Assembly (NCBI GenBank): GCA_015680685.1
Contig: MNCI01004678.1
Span: forward strand, 1,031,443-1,095,442
Origin: Gnetum montanum
Taxonomy: Eukaryota; Streptophyta; Gnetopsida; Gnetales; Gnetaceae
Direction: 5' to 3'
Length of the DNA stretch: 64,000 nucleotides
Below are positions 1 to 11,021 of the stretch, piece by piece; position 1 is the stretch's first letter, and every line of letters starts with the position of its first letter. Below the pieces are notes generated by a model. The model searched no databases. It was given only the letters and a program-made list of their open reading frames with translations, and had not been told where the DNA came from. Made by a program: the position numbers and the translations under genes.

Positions 1-740
1 GTATGTTCAAGGAATGATTAGACATCTTTAACTGTCTCTAGTTGGCATGTGATTTCTTGGATGACCCTTATCTTTTTAGGGTCTATCTTAATCTCTTTTT
101 TTGAAATTCAGTGCCCCAGTAATTTCCCTCCTGGACCATTAGATGGCTTTTCTGCTAATTGAGCCCAAGGTTTGTTTCAGCATATATTTTCAAAACTTGC
201 TCAAGGAAATCCAAGGCTTGCTCAAATGTAGCCCCATAGGTAGAGAAGTTATCCATAAAGACTTATACCTTGCTACCAATATGCTATTAGAAGATACTAA
301 GGATGAAGTGTTGAAATGTTGTAGGGGTATTGCATAGACTGAATGACATCTTACAATATGCAAAAGTTCCATAGGGGCTTGTGAATGTTGTCTTGGCTTG
401 ATCTTCTGGTGTAATTTGGATTTGGTTATAGCCACTATAACCATCCAAGAAGCTATAATAGCAATGCCCAGAAATAGCATCCAACACTTGGTCCACAAAT
501 GACAATGAAAAATGATCTTTAAATGTTGCCATATTCAACAACTTGAAGTCAATGCAGACCTTCCACTTGTCACCTTTCTTGGACACAATTATTAGTTGGC
601 TAACCCACTTACTATCCATGAGGAGATAGATGAACCTTGCCTTGAAGAGTTGTTCTATTTCCTCCTTGATGATTTGCTTTAATTTTGGATTCAGTTGCCT
701 TTGTCGTTACCTTCTGGCTTCATGGATGAGTCAGTGTAAA
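1..740 (-). pseudogene. Element A: reverse transcriptase, cut by the window edge
   Basis: This is the RT domain of a Ty3/gypsy (Athila-type) pol polyprotein, the enzyme that copies element RNA into cDNA. Read from about 740 down to 1, it shows the conserved order KWKVCIDFKLLN, DHFSLSFVDQ, FLDGYSGYNQIQITPEDQAK and TTFTSPYGTFAYCKMSF, and then an FMDD-type active site at 248-259 that reads FMDN, so the second catalytic Asp is Asn. A frameshift falls near 300. The last bases (1-120) encode the start of the RNase H linker; the rest of pol lies left of the window. The longest clean segment is 287-619. Gag and protease lie upstream in the same orientation. Family assignment rests on the close match to Athila-clade RT wording and on the tRNA-Asp primer site at 4227. 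It is inactive. Confidence 0.9.
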
Positions 741-1600
741 TGTGATGCTAGCATATCTATGAATCAATTCAAGTTAGCTTAGGATATGACCAAGCAAAGG
801 ATGATAACCGTCTTGCCATTGTTTAGAAATGCATACTCCATGCTGGCTAGTAGAGTTTTTAACTCAAGAGGCTCATGTTTGAAATTTTCAGGGATTTCCA
901 ACTCTTCCTAATAGGTATCATCATTTTCATCATTAAAGAGTTGGTGATGAACTTGCTCAAGTTCATCCATGCCTTCAACATAAGCACATGTTAGGCTCTT
1001 AGTTGTTTCCATGCATAATGTGCTACTATTAGAATTAGCTGTCAACCACTGGGTGTCCTCTTGTTTTGTGGCTGCTACGTACATGCTATTTCTTGTGCAC
1101 AGTAAATGCATGCTTTAATGTATGTACTCTTAATAGACTAGATCTTTTTCACATAATTACATCCATTATCACTAGACATAATGCATGGAACATGCTTCTT
1201 CTCTAGGCTTTCAAACTCATTCTACTTGGAGATTTCCAAGGAGAGGTCTCTTATGTCCATTCGTGCATTGACCATGCTTAATCACGCCCTTCCCGTAATG
1301 ATGGGGAATTCACCTTTATAGTTATCAACCTTGATCACTAGAAAATTGGTAGGATAGGACCACCCAAAAACTATGGTCACAATATCCTCCACTAATCCCA
1401 AAGGGATAGTGATTGACTGGTCTGCTAATTCCAAATGGATGTTGCTCATCTCCCATGTGCCTTATACATGTCATGGGAGATGAGATTGACACTAGAACTA
1501 GAATCAAGAAGAGACTTGCAAAGCTCATGTCTAGCAATTTGTAAGTAAATAATAGGACTTCCTAGATTAGATTTATTTATGGAAAGGTTGCCAACCTTGA
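741..1600 (-). pseudogene. Element A: aspartic protease and protease-RT linker
   Basis: The protease cuts the Gag-Pol precursor during particle maturation. On the minus strand, 1600 to about 1440 reads SPIIYLQIARHELCKSLLD followed by SSSSVNLIS. The active-site triplet, DLG in elements B and C, is DSS here, so the enzyme is dead. Downstream (about 1330-1180) is a damaged copy of the IMGR-type flap block and the LSLEIS segment. Then 1111-908 encodes a linker seen in all the relatives here (QWLT, TCAYVEGMDELEQVHHQL), followed by the 'PLELKTL...EYAFL' strand that precedes RT in many plant gypsy elements. Several stops and frame changes interrupt it. Confidence 0.78.
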
Positions 1601-1639
1601 TCTAATTGGAAATGGCATAAATTAACATCATAGTGCACA

Positions 1640-4093
1640 TTTGAGGCAGTGTTTGTTTTGAAGGGTTCTCAAATGTGTTTGATGTAGGGGATGAGGGTGT
1701 TAGAGATGTAGGGGACTAGACACATGATTTTGTGAGGATTTGGGAGGACTGTTGGATAAAAAAAAAGATCATTTTCTGGATCAATTATCCAAACCACTCG
1801 ATTGGAAAGCTGGTTATGAATGTATAACCCTTGTAGCATTTCATTGATGAAGCTGTGAAGGAATTTTGTCTTGCATGGATGGAGTAGGAGGTAACTATGT
1901 AGAGGTTGGAGGAATATGTGTAGATGGATGAGGAGGGTGGAATGGATATGAGTGCTCTCCTTAAGTAAATGGTGAGTCATTTTAATGATACTCTATAGGG
2001 TAATAGTAATTTTGGAATGATGCGTAGTTAGAAGAACTTCATGGAGATACAAGTTGTTGAACATAGTACCCGTATGGATCTGGTTGTCTATAAGGGTACT
2101 ACTACCTTGGTGGTGGCATTCCCCATGATTGTGGTTGGTGCCACTATTGGTATTGCTCATATGGTTGTGATGAAGCTCCACTTGGATAATAAGCTGGTTG
2201 TTGCTAGTGGAACTGCCTTGGATTGCCTTGAGGGTAAGGCAATTGTTTGGGTGCTTACCTTTTTGCTAGTCATAGATTTGAAGTGTACACCCAAGACTCT
2301 TGTAGGTGTGACATCATAAGACAACATCCCTTCATATGTTCATATTAACAAATGTCACAACCAATATCATCATCAAAGTCTATTTCCACAACTTTCTCTA
2401 CTACAATAGCTTTTCCCTTACCTCTCTGGTAGGCACGTTTAGCTTCCTTCTGCCTCTTATGGTTATGATCACTATTTCACTCTTTGGATTCCTTAACAAT
2501 CTTCATAGTAGTTTGGAAATTTTCATCCAAAGAGTCCCATAATTTATCAACCTTTGTCAAAATATCAAAAATAGATTTTTGAATGGACAAGGTTTTCCTA
2601 TTTATCACCTCATCAAGTGGTGCATCCTCCTCTTTGCAAAATCAAACCTCCCTTTTTCTTATGAAAGGATCCCTATTATAATCTTCTAAAATTTCCCTTT
2701 TTCACAACTCACCTTCTTCTTTTGCTACATACTCTATCAACTTTGTATCTGATGAGCTCTCAGTTCAGATAGTCTCCCTTGGGCATAGACCCCAAGAGTT
2801 CTTCTAGTTTCTGCTCTTAGCCCATCTATGATGTGGAAGAGTTGTTCCCTTTGAGAATAACCATGGCCAAGGCATTGACATAAGAGAGAATAATATCTGC
2901 CCATGGTGGCATCTAAGGTTTCATGTGTTTCTTGTTTCCAACCTTGGATTTGCCTTCTTAGATTAAAGACTCTAGAGTATGTTTGATATTTGTCATTAAA
3001 TAGCTCTAACATGGTACTCCATCTGCTGATAGATTCTAGCTTTAAGGATCGACACTAGCTCTCTACTTCCTTGATGAGTGTCATGGGGAAGAGCTTGAGT
3101 TTCTGCCAATCATTTTCAATGTTTTGTAGGTGCAGATATCATGAAAAATGTGTAGATGTGCAGATCATAGTTATATTCGCCCTCAAATCTTAGGATATTT
3201 TTCATGTCTAAGTGCTTGATCTGACTATCTTTCACATGCCTAGTTGGAATCTTAACTGCTTCTGCAATGTTAAGTATGCTTTAAGTTGATAACAAAGGTT
3301 CATCATCATCATTGTGTTAATGATGCTGATGATGGTTCCTGCCACCCCTTCATTCCTGGTAGCCTCTGTGGTCATTGTTGTCTCATTGATCACCTTCATC
3401 ATGATTATTTCTATGACAACTTTTATGAGAATTAGTAGATGAAGAAGAATGTTCAAAATTAGATGAAGAGGATGAAGAGGAAGGTGGGCCACCAACACCA
3501 GTACAATATCCGCCACCATGTCTTCACTTATTACAACCACCATCTTTAGATCCCTTGCCATTATGAGGTTTGCCCAAGTTCCTGCCTTGACTGTCACTTT
3601 TTCTTGAACTTGGTTTATGAATAGTGGATCACAGGTTTAGGGCCACACCCTCATTACCAAAAATAGGGGGTGAAAAATCTTCATGTTGAGAACCCCTAGA
3701 GGGAGGTTCCTCAATGTCATCTTGGTTCAACAAGAATAAGGGATTAGTAAAGTGTTTCCACTTTGCACACTCATGGTGCTTCTCCTGATGCCAATCTTGC
3801 TTACATTGTGTTTTAGTGGGATGGTAGTCCCAAGTGTCATAACGATTCACAACGTATTCCTCTTGAAGATTTGAGATGCCTAACTTCTTAAGGGTTTGAA
3901 ACAACATCCCAGACATAGATCAATCGAGGGACATTACAATGTTACCCTCCATGTCATGCCATCATAGTTGGTCATCCTAGTGTAGGATGAAGGTGAGGTC
4001 AAATACATACTCATTGCGATGAGTGTATACCACTTTGCACTCCTGTGGGATCAATGGTTTGACATCTTCATGCCTATGAGAAGAAGAAGACAT
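1640..4093 (-). pseudogene. Element A: gag capsid/nucleocapsid gene
   Basis: Gag packages the element RNA into virus-like particles. The ATG (4091-4093, minus) opens MSSSSHRHEDVK and is followed by a block shared with elements B and C: YTHRNEYVFDLTFIL, then the D(D/E)QL...WHDMEG segment, then YHPTKTQ. 3600-3230 is a Ser/His/Asn/Asp-rich hinge. The retrotransposon-gag domain is clearest at 3012-2737 (MLELFNDKYQTYSRVFNLRR...QGWKQ...DATMGRYYSLL). A CCHC-like knuckle at about 2370-2290 reads CDIC, stop, YEHMKGCC, so it has lost its frame. The Gln/Pro/Tyr-rich tail occupies about 2280-1990. Translations in other frames of the hinge look hydrophobic, but that is an artefact. Many stops and frameshifts make this a pseudogene. 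Confidence 0.85.
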
Positions 4094-4226
4094 TTTGCAA
4101 AACAAATAAAATTCTCAGTGTGCTTAGTAGTTATATGTCGTGTGAGAGTGATGTTGACCTTGAGTTTGTCCAGTGATATTAATAATGGTCACTAATCCTA
4201 GATAGTGCATGTTTCAACAAACAGAG

Positions 4227-4244
4227 TCCTTGGCAATGATGCCA
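4227..4244 (-). promoter_or_regulatory. Element A primer-binding site (tRNA-Asp type)
   Basis: Reads TGGCATCATTGCCAAGGA on the minus strand, one base inside the LTR end. It matches the complement of the plant tRNA-Asp 3' end (TGGCGCCGTTGCCGGGGA) at 14 of 18 positions. tRNA-Asp priming is typical of Athila-type elements. Confidence 0.85.
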
Positions 4245-4245
4245 A

Positions 4246-6093
4246 TGATGAATGACAAGGTCCTCCTACATCCAACCATACAAATCATGAAGCATTTATG
4301 CGTGATCCAATCAAATAATGTGAACTCTATAGTTTATGGTGCACTAGTCTCCTAAGTAGTAAACCTTCCTTTAAGCTCATTCATTGTCTTCCCAACTACA
4401 CTTGTAATGCACATGGTATGGTTAAGTGTAATCAAGGTATATGATTTTTATTGTTTTATGTTTTATGTTCTTTGGTGCTTGAAGAGAGAGAGATAAAGTA
4501 ATTTAATGACTAATTTAATTTAACTAATTCATTGATCTTTAACTAGTCCTAGCATAAGCATCCAATCCCACTTTCCATACACGTCATAAACCCACGTATC
4601 CACTGCTAGGTTACCAAGCGTTATGCTACTGGGTGCACCAAGCAACAACGTTGCTGGAATAACCAAGCAAATACATGCTTACACTCGAAGTAGTCATACT
4701 TATGTATTAATCTATTTAGCTTAATTGATTAGAGTCTAATTTAGCTTAATTCAACTTAATTAATTGAGTGATGAGATGCGATTTGCATGAGCCGCGATAT
4801 CGTGTCATCCCCTGTGATGTCGCGTACGCGATATTGCGGTCTGCCGCCAAATCTATAAATAAGAGGGGCACTCCCCTTATTTCCCATCCTAGGCTAGAAG
4901 TAGGGAAACTTTGGCAGATTGATCACTCCAGAGATAGAATATTTTTCATGTGCCTGTAGTAGGAGTCCCCAAGTGAACGGATCTTTATTCGAGCAATATT
5001 GTACCTGAACGCAAGTTGTGTACGACAATAAAGACGATCTTTGTGGATAAACCTTGTAGTGCATGGAATAGGATTTATTACTTGTTATTTATTACCTGTT
5101 ATTTATTACCCTACAGTAGCACGACATGAGTACGACTTAATTACGAGCATTTACGGATGTGTACGGCTAATCAAGGAATCGGCTGCTCATCGTGATTAGA
5201 TTCTCTCACCCTCAACTCCTAGAATGCGGAATGAGTACGACTTGATTACGAGCATCTAAGGGTGTGTACGGCTAGTCAAGGAATGGATGCTCATTACGCT
5301 TAGGCTAGTTAAGTGCCTTAGTATGACCACTTCGAGCACATGCGTTATGCATGGTAATCCCAGTAACGATTAGCATTTGGTAGCCACGGTTGCATAGTTC
5401 AGGGTGTGTACGGTAAGTGGGAACGGATGCTGACACTAGTTAATTTAGACTTAGTTCATTAGTTAGAGTTAGTTAGTTTCTCAACCCTTCACCTCGATAG
5501 CATAGGAGAAAAACATAAAAGACTATAAAAATCATATACCTCGGACTTACTTAACCATACACCGTGACAACTACAAGTAAGTCTGGGAAGACAACGAATG
5601 ATTAACCCCATGTGTTCCATGGGGTGTGTAGGCACTTAGTCTATGAAGTTTGACCGGATCGTGCGTGCTATGCTCGTTTCGTATGGTTGAGTGTAGGGGT
5701 ACCTCACCACTCATCATTGAGTATTTAATAAAAACAATGAATGCATAAATAAAACATTTAAACTATCCAAAATGTTGCAAGGTTTCTCAAGAAGCTCATC
5801 TTTATTACCATACACATTGGTGTGGTTCAAGTATAATAATGCTTTAATAAAGATCCATACACTCAATGACTCCTGCTGCAAGCACCCAGGAAAAATATTC
5901 TAACTTTCAAATAGATAAACTATAAGATCTCTACTACTACTATAAATCTGATGCCATAAATGTGGTTGGTGAGCACATATTTATCAGCAAAAATTAGACC
6001 CTACATTGATGGGGCCACATCGATGCATGAAACAATGCATCGATGGGGCCCAGTCAACAAGGCCTCATCGATGTAGCCAACTGCAACCCATCA
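4246..6093 (-). repeat. Element A 5' LTR, split by solo LTR S1
   Basis: Minus-strand LTR of the 'CATCGATG' family. Its end, next to the primer site, is TTCATCA; its start at 6093 reads TGATGGG. With S1 and one copy of its target duplication removed it is about 895 bp, like the other LTRs. Minus-strand order: U3 motifs GGCCCCATCGATG at about 6085-5995, a TATA-like region near 5975, the hairpin ATCTTTATT...AATAAAGAT at about 5850-5800, then U5 with CTTGGTAA/CCCAGTAGC-type repeats and the universal 3' block ending in CATCA. The partner 3' LTR lies outside the window. Confidence 0.82.
4769..5716 (+). mobile_element. Solo LTR S1 (GATATCG family) inside element A's LTR
   Basis: A 948-bp stand-alone LTR, TGATGAG...CTCATCA, with a perfect target duplication TTGAG at 4764-4768 and 5717-5721. 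U3 carries CGATATCG-like palindromes (about 4795-4835), a TATA box at 4854-4860, and the hairpin TCTTTATT...AATAAAGA with the AATAAA at 5027-5032. U5 contains the repeated GTACGGCTA and GGTAATCCCAGTAAC-type blocks. The flanking sequence rejoins cleanly into element A's LTR, so S1 was produced by LTR-LTR recombination after it inserted there. Confidence 0.93.
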
Positions 6094-7168
6094 CGAGGTG
6101 ATATAAACTTAATAATTCTTATCCTATTCATTACTTATCATTTATAATTAAACTTAAATCACTTAGAAGTCCTCATGTTACTCATACATTAACTTATTAA
6201 GGTCAATTTACAGAAATAAGCTATTTTATTCTTTCAAATATACAAAAATTTAGCTTAGTTTTTTGACCCTAAAACCTTATCCAATGAATAGTACTCATTG
6301 AGATAATTCCAATGATACCAATTTCATCTCGATTGGAGTTATGATTTGGGAGCTATTAAGGTTTGAAATTTGCAGAAAAGAGTGCCTTAATGAAATTAAA
6401 TTTAAAATTTTATAAAGTTAAAAATAAAATTTCATTTCAAAATTTGAAGCCATGATCTAAACATATCTCAAAGTCATCAAACCTTAACTCTTGATCATTA
6501 GTTAGCTAGCCAAAAAGCCAAATTGCTTGGTTACTTTAAAGTTAAGGATATAATGCATATATAAATATAAAATTTTAATTAAAGGAAAATATTAAAAAAA
6601 AAAATTTTTTGTAGCCACATAAGGTTGTAAAGGGGTAGTGCAATCCCATGGTCACATCACATAATGCTATTCTTTGACCCTTCAACACATGTCCACTAGC
6701 GTTGTTCTTCCCTATTTGCTATCTTAACTATGCATCTACACCTATTGTTGCTACACATTGAAGCACATAAAAACCTTCCTTGCCATGCCACCTTGCTCAT
6801 CATCCCACCACCTTTTGCAGACCATGCTTACTTGTCACTCACTTATTGTTGTTATGAACATCACACCTATGCCTCTAGTGCATCACCTACCTACATCTTA
6901 TTACCAATTACACCTACTTGAAATCCACACTATTGGAAATTTTAGCATTGTCTACATTTTGTAGAGATATAGACTAATGATGTCCATGGACACTAGTAGC
7001 ATTAGTTTTCTATAACTCTCTTAACATTTATGAACATTGGTTATCTGTACCTCTTGTGATGCTCATAGAGATTAGTGTTTTGCATCTTGTAGTGTAAGAA
7101 AAAATTGAATTTCAAAATTAAAATTCAAATATGAGGTTCTATTCAAATTTGATCAACTAAGTTAAATA
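6094..7168. other. Gene-free AT-rich interval
   Basis: Lies outside element A's LTR. The first bases (CGAGG, 6094-6098) would be A's target duplication, but the other copy is outside the window. Short open frames near 6730-6964 are His/Leu/Pro-rich, match nothing I know, and have no promoter or splice context that I can support. I see no coding evidence here. Confidence 0.6.
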
Positions 7169-7260
7169 GGTTGATTAGTACTAGTTGAGATAAAAATCAT
7201 AAAGTTAAGCATGCTAGTCCCAAATTAGTACTAGGATGGATAACCTCTAGGAAAATCTTG
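7169..7260 (+). repeat. 5S rRNA-derived sequence (pseudo-5S)
   Basis: 7203-7260 aligns with the 3' half of plant 5S rRNA: AGTTAAGCaTGCT for box A, then TAGTACTAGGATGG, then aACCTCtaGGaAA across box C. By eye about three quarters of the positions agree over about 58 bases. The 5' half (7169-7202) is weaker but starts GGtTGATtAgTAC, in line with the 5S start. Known explanations are a 5S-derived SINE, a Cassandra-type TRIM with 5S in its LTR, or a processed 5S pseudogene. It is not a functional 5S gene: the box C bases are degraded and no T-run terminator follows directly. Confidence 0.7.
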
Positions 7261-7735
7261 AAACTTATGACTAAATTTTAAACTTCAGAAACCTATAACT
7301 TTTGATTCTAGAAGCTTTTTTTTGGTAAACAAACAATTATTTCTCATAGATTTTGATCTCCCAACCATAATGGTAAATTCATTTTCACTATTTGAGACTA
7401 TAAAAATTAGTTTTTAATCCTTGTCTTTAAATTGTGCCTTCAGGGCCTTAGAAGCTCCATTTATCTTAACTTTAGTAGTTAATGTTCATTTATAACATAT
7501 AAATAGTTCTTCCTAATATTTTTTAGCCTTCTGAATCTAGTGGTAATGCTGGATTTATCTTTTAAGTAGCTAACAATTAAAATATAATTTAAGTCGTGCC
7601 TTAGTAAGTGCGTAACCTAAATGAACTAACCAAGCTTAACAATCTAATGGTTATAACTAATAGTCTGACCCTTTATTGCCATCTTAGGTCTTAAGATTAA
7701 GTAATTAAATTATGCATAGTTAGATCTATGCCTAA
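7240..7735 (+). repeat. Dispersed repeat following the pseudo-5S, copy 1
   Basis: Shares scattered blocks in the same order with 32060-32560: GTAAACAAACAAT..TTTCTCA, CCATAAAAATTAGTTT-like, CTTCTGAATC, TAATCTAATG and ATTAAGTAATTA. Divergence is high and by eye only. No coding potential is seen. It may be the body of a 5S-headed repeat or part of an old LTR. Confidence 0.5.
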
Positions 7736-8195
7736 TAAGGAGCTATCTTAGTAGATCCTAAAATAACCCATTCCATAGTCCAAGCTCTCGTAAACCAAAA
7801 TAAAGCCCATTTAAATAAGAAAATAAAAGCAGATGCTTTATTATTGCTTATGGAAAAGAGAACAAAGCATACAAGAAGCATAAAAATTCCAAGGATAAAC
7901 AAGTAATCTAATAAAATCCTCACTTCATACTCAAAGAAAGGAAATCCACTCAAGAGAACTCAAGGAGTACTCACAAGTCTTTCAATAATGAACTCTCTTC
8001 TCACACTTTCTTTTCTCTTACCCAAACTTAGGTCTTTAATCATATAATTATATAATTGATGATAATGTTTCTAATTATTTTAAGACTATCATTGATTGCA
8101 TGTTTAATCAAAGATGACTATTTGAAATAGATCTAAGTTCTTATCGATTCACCCTATTCAACTCCATCTAAGGTGCAACTCTTTCAATCCATAAG
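7736..8195 (+). repeat. Probable 3' part of a Ty1/copia 5' LTR
   Basis: This AT-rich non-coding stretch lies directly before a copia primer-binding site, so its end (around 8190, ...TTTCAATCCA) should be the end of the copia 5' LTR. I could not place the LTR start or find a second LTR to compare, so the left boundary is arbitrary. Confidence 0.4.
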
Positions 8196-8207
8196 TGGTA
8201 TTAGAGC
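8196..8207 (+). promoter_or_regulatory. Copia primer-binding site (initiator tRNA-Met type)
   Basis: TGGTATTAGAGC differs by one base from TGGTATCAGAGC, the usual initiator-tRNA-Met primer site of plant copia elements. It is followed 93 bp later by copia gag. Confidence 0.85.
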
Positions 8208-8300
8208 AAAGTTTCCTGATCTATGAATTAACATCCATCAAGTGGGGTTTATGTTTTTGGTGTAATATCTATTTTAGGTGCACAATTTGCGCATAAGCCT

Positions 8301-9720
8301 TTTTATTTTGATGGATCCAATTACAATTAGTGAAAAAATAGGATGAGATATTTTGTGTAATCATTGGATTTTGAAATTTGATCATTCATGAAGCAAGGAT
8401 ATATAGATTTGATAGAGATTCATACTATCACCAACAAAAATTCCTACACAAGATCAACAGTGAAATCATCATGGATAGAAACAAAAAGAAAAGTTTAGTT
8501 TGGTAATGCTAAAGCTATGAATGTCTTGTATTGTGCTCTATTTCTTGAAGACTTCAATCACATTATGTGTTGAAAGATAGGAAAGGAAATTTGGAACATT
8601 TTGGAATCAACCCATGAAGGTATCACCTCAGTCAAGTAATCAAAAGCTAAGATCCTTAACCATAAATTTGTTCATCTTAAGATGGAGTAAGAAACAATAA
8701 AGGAGTATTTTTTCTAAGTTACTAAGATTTCAAATGCTCTAAAAAGAATTAGAGTAGAGTGCCCTAACTCCATGATTTATCAAAAGGTTTTGGAAAGCTT
8801 TCCACAAAGATTCCATGCTAAAGTTACAACCATTTGAAAGTAAGAGATACCTAAAACCATGAAAGTGGATGAAATCCAAGGTAACTTGAAGGCCTATGAA
8901 CTATCCTTGGAGAATGATTAAGACATCAAGTCTACTAAGAACATTACCTTAAACACCTTCAATGATGCAAAGGAAGATGGCTCTAAGACTTAAATGAGGA
9001 AGATCTTGTTCTTCTTACTAAGAAGTTTAATAAAATTTTCATGAAGAAAATGAAAGGGAAGGCATCTTAATGCAATGACAAAAGAGGTAATAAAAAGAAT
9101 GAAATTCAATGTTATCATTATTATGGATATGATCATTTTTCTTCAAAATGTTGTACTATAAAACATAAAAGGGGAGCTACTCAAAATGCAAAAGGGGAAA
9201 AGGCTTTCACATGTGCATGAGATGAAGATGAGATTTTCACATTTAAAGCTGACATTAAAGAATGCAAGTTAGTGCTCATGATGGCTCAAGAAGAAAATGA
9301 TGAAGATCCTCAATATGATTCTGAAGAGGATAAAAATGAAAGGTATGAACTATTTCTTGTTGCTTTTAAAAAATTTGCAAAAGATTAGCATCAAAATGAA
9401 AAGTAAGTTTCATGAACAAGAGTTGAAAGTAGAAGAATATGCTAAGACTACAATTAGCAAAATTTGTGATAATTGCAAGATATGGGAAAATAAAATTTAT
9501 GAATATGAGAAAAGCCTCAATGAAAAAAGAGAAAAGATCAAAGCCCTTTCATGCAGTCTTACTTTATCTCAATTATTTTTCAGAGATCAAGCTTAAGAAT
9601 ATAGAAGATTTGAGAAAAGCTCTTGAGAAGTTTGTCAAGGGATGTGATACACTTGACATAATAATGAAAAGCTTGAGGAAACCTACTGATAGAATGATAT
9701 TTGGATATCATGCTTTATAG
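8301..9720 (+). pseudogene. Ty1/copia gag (UBN2-type)
   Basis: Copia Gag forms the particle shell. Translation starting at 8301 reads FYFDGSNYN, stop, then WKNRMRYFV, the classic opening of UBN2-type Gag. Next come IWNILESTHEGITSVK, KILNHKFVHLKME, TIKEYFF and TKISNALK. A zinc knuckle at 9110-9151 has the spacing CX2CX4HX4C but its second Cys is Tyr (CYHYYGYDHFSSKC). After it comes an acidic segment (EENDEDPQYDSEEDKNERYE, around 9290-9350) and a Lys/Glu-rich helical region to about 9720. The open frames at 9297-9596 and 9439-9720 are partly frameshifted readings of this. About a dozen stops make it non-functional. The wording resembles SIRE/Maximus-type copia. Confidence 0.85.
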
Positions 9721-9899
9721 AAAAATTAAAAGAGACTAAGTGGAATTATTTTCCAAGGTATGAAATCATTGCTTGTAATGCTAAAATTCAATGTCATTAT
9801 TTCAAAATTTTTGATCATATGAAATATCAATGGAAGAAGCTACTAGACAAGTGGTCTCAAGATACTAACATGAATAGGTCAAGCACATTTTGAGCTTCA

Positions 9900-11015
9900 A
9901 GATTAAGGGTTAAAGAGATGTGTGTCCATAGATGTGAAAATCACATGGAATGCATGACCACCACATCTATATAAAAGGGAAAAAACCATTTGATACTTGA
10001 ATAGTTGACGCTTTCATTACATGATAGGTGACAAGAATAAATTCTTAAATTTGGATCAATTCAATGATGGTGTGGTGATCTTTGAAGATAATGAAAATGA
10101 TCTTATTAAAGGTAAAAGTACTGTAGAAGGTAAATCTTTACCAAAATTGACAATGCTTACTATATTAATGGTTTGGAACATGATTTGCTTAGCATTAGTC
10201 AATTATGTGACAATGGTAAAGAAGTTGTATTTAAACTAGATCATTACATTATTAAAGATCTTACGACTAATGAGGTAAGTTTTGTTGGAAAGGTACCTAG
10301 AAATATTTACATCTTTAACAATCACGATTTTTCTAACTTTGATATCAATGCTTATTGAGGAAATTAGAGGATAATTAGCTTTGGCATAGAAGATTAGCTT
10401 AATTGAATTTTGAAAGTATGTCAAAGCTTTCCAATAAAAATATTATAGAAGGATTACTACAAATCTAGAGTAAGAAACAGAAGCTTTGTGAAACTTGTCA
10501 AAAAGGTAAGCACAATGATTTTTCTTTTAAGCAAAAAAATGAGATTACTACTATCATGCCTTTGGAATTATTACATATGGATTTAGCTAGTCCCTTAAAG
10601 ACCACTACCATTAGAGGTAAATGGTATTTCATGATTGTTGCTGAGGATTTTTCTCGAGATACATGGATATACCTACTAATCCACAAGGATGAATCTTTTA
10701 ATGACTTCAAACAATTTTCAAAGCAATCATGGAGGAGAATTTGAAAGCCATCAATTTGATGATTTTTTCAATAGTGAAGGAATGAGTCATCAATTTGTTG
10801 TGCAAAGAACATCATAGCAAAATGGAGTTGTAGAAAGAAGAAATAGTGTACTTTAAGAAATAAGAACCATGCTACATGAGAGAGATCTTTCAAAGTATTT
10901 TTGTAGAGAACCTATTGACACTACTTTCTACTTGACATATTAAATCTTGATCAAATATCATATTGCTAAGACAGTATATGAGCTATACCATGGTAAGAAA
11001 TCCAAGGTAAGCTAT
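9900..11015 (+). pseudogene. Ty1/copia pol: GAG-pre-integrase and integrase, truncated
   Basis: Integrase inserts the cDNA into the host genome. The pre-integrase domain is at 10021-10358: GDKNKFLNLDQFNDG in one frame, then GLEHDLLSISQLCDNGKEV in another, joined by a frameshift near 10170. The zinc-binding part follows (CETCQKGKH, about 10490). The core reads MDLASPLK (first Asp, about 10575), then after a frameshift NHGGEFESHQF (second Asp changed to Asn), then QNGVVERRN with the catalytic Glu (about 10820-10845). The 'YELYHGKK' block near 10980 is the last recognisable piece. The copia sequence then stops abruptly at about 11015 against repeat R1. RT, RNase H and the 3' LTR are absent. Confidence 0.88.
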
Positions 11016-11021
11016 TTTAAA

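Noticed and set aside
1325-1537. Small secreted-like protein on the minus strand with an N-terminal hydrophobic stretch
   Set aside because: It is a frame-shifted reading of element A's protease region, whose correct frame gives YLQIARHELCKSLLD.
3232-3597. Open minus-strand frame rich in Leu, Ile, Val and Met that looks membrane-like
   Set aside because: It is a shifted reading of the Ser/His/Asn-rich gag hinge of element A; the corresponding frame in C (40827-41132) has the same cause.
6730-6964. His/Leu/Pro-rich frames in the gene-free interval after element A
   Set aside because: Short, compositionally simple, no start context, no relatives in the window.
7169-7260. A functional 5S rRNA gene
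   Set aside because: Single copy, box C and the central region are degraded, and no T-run terminator follows.
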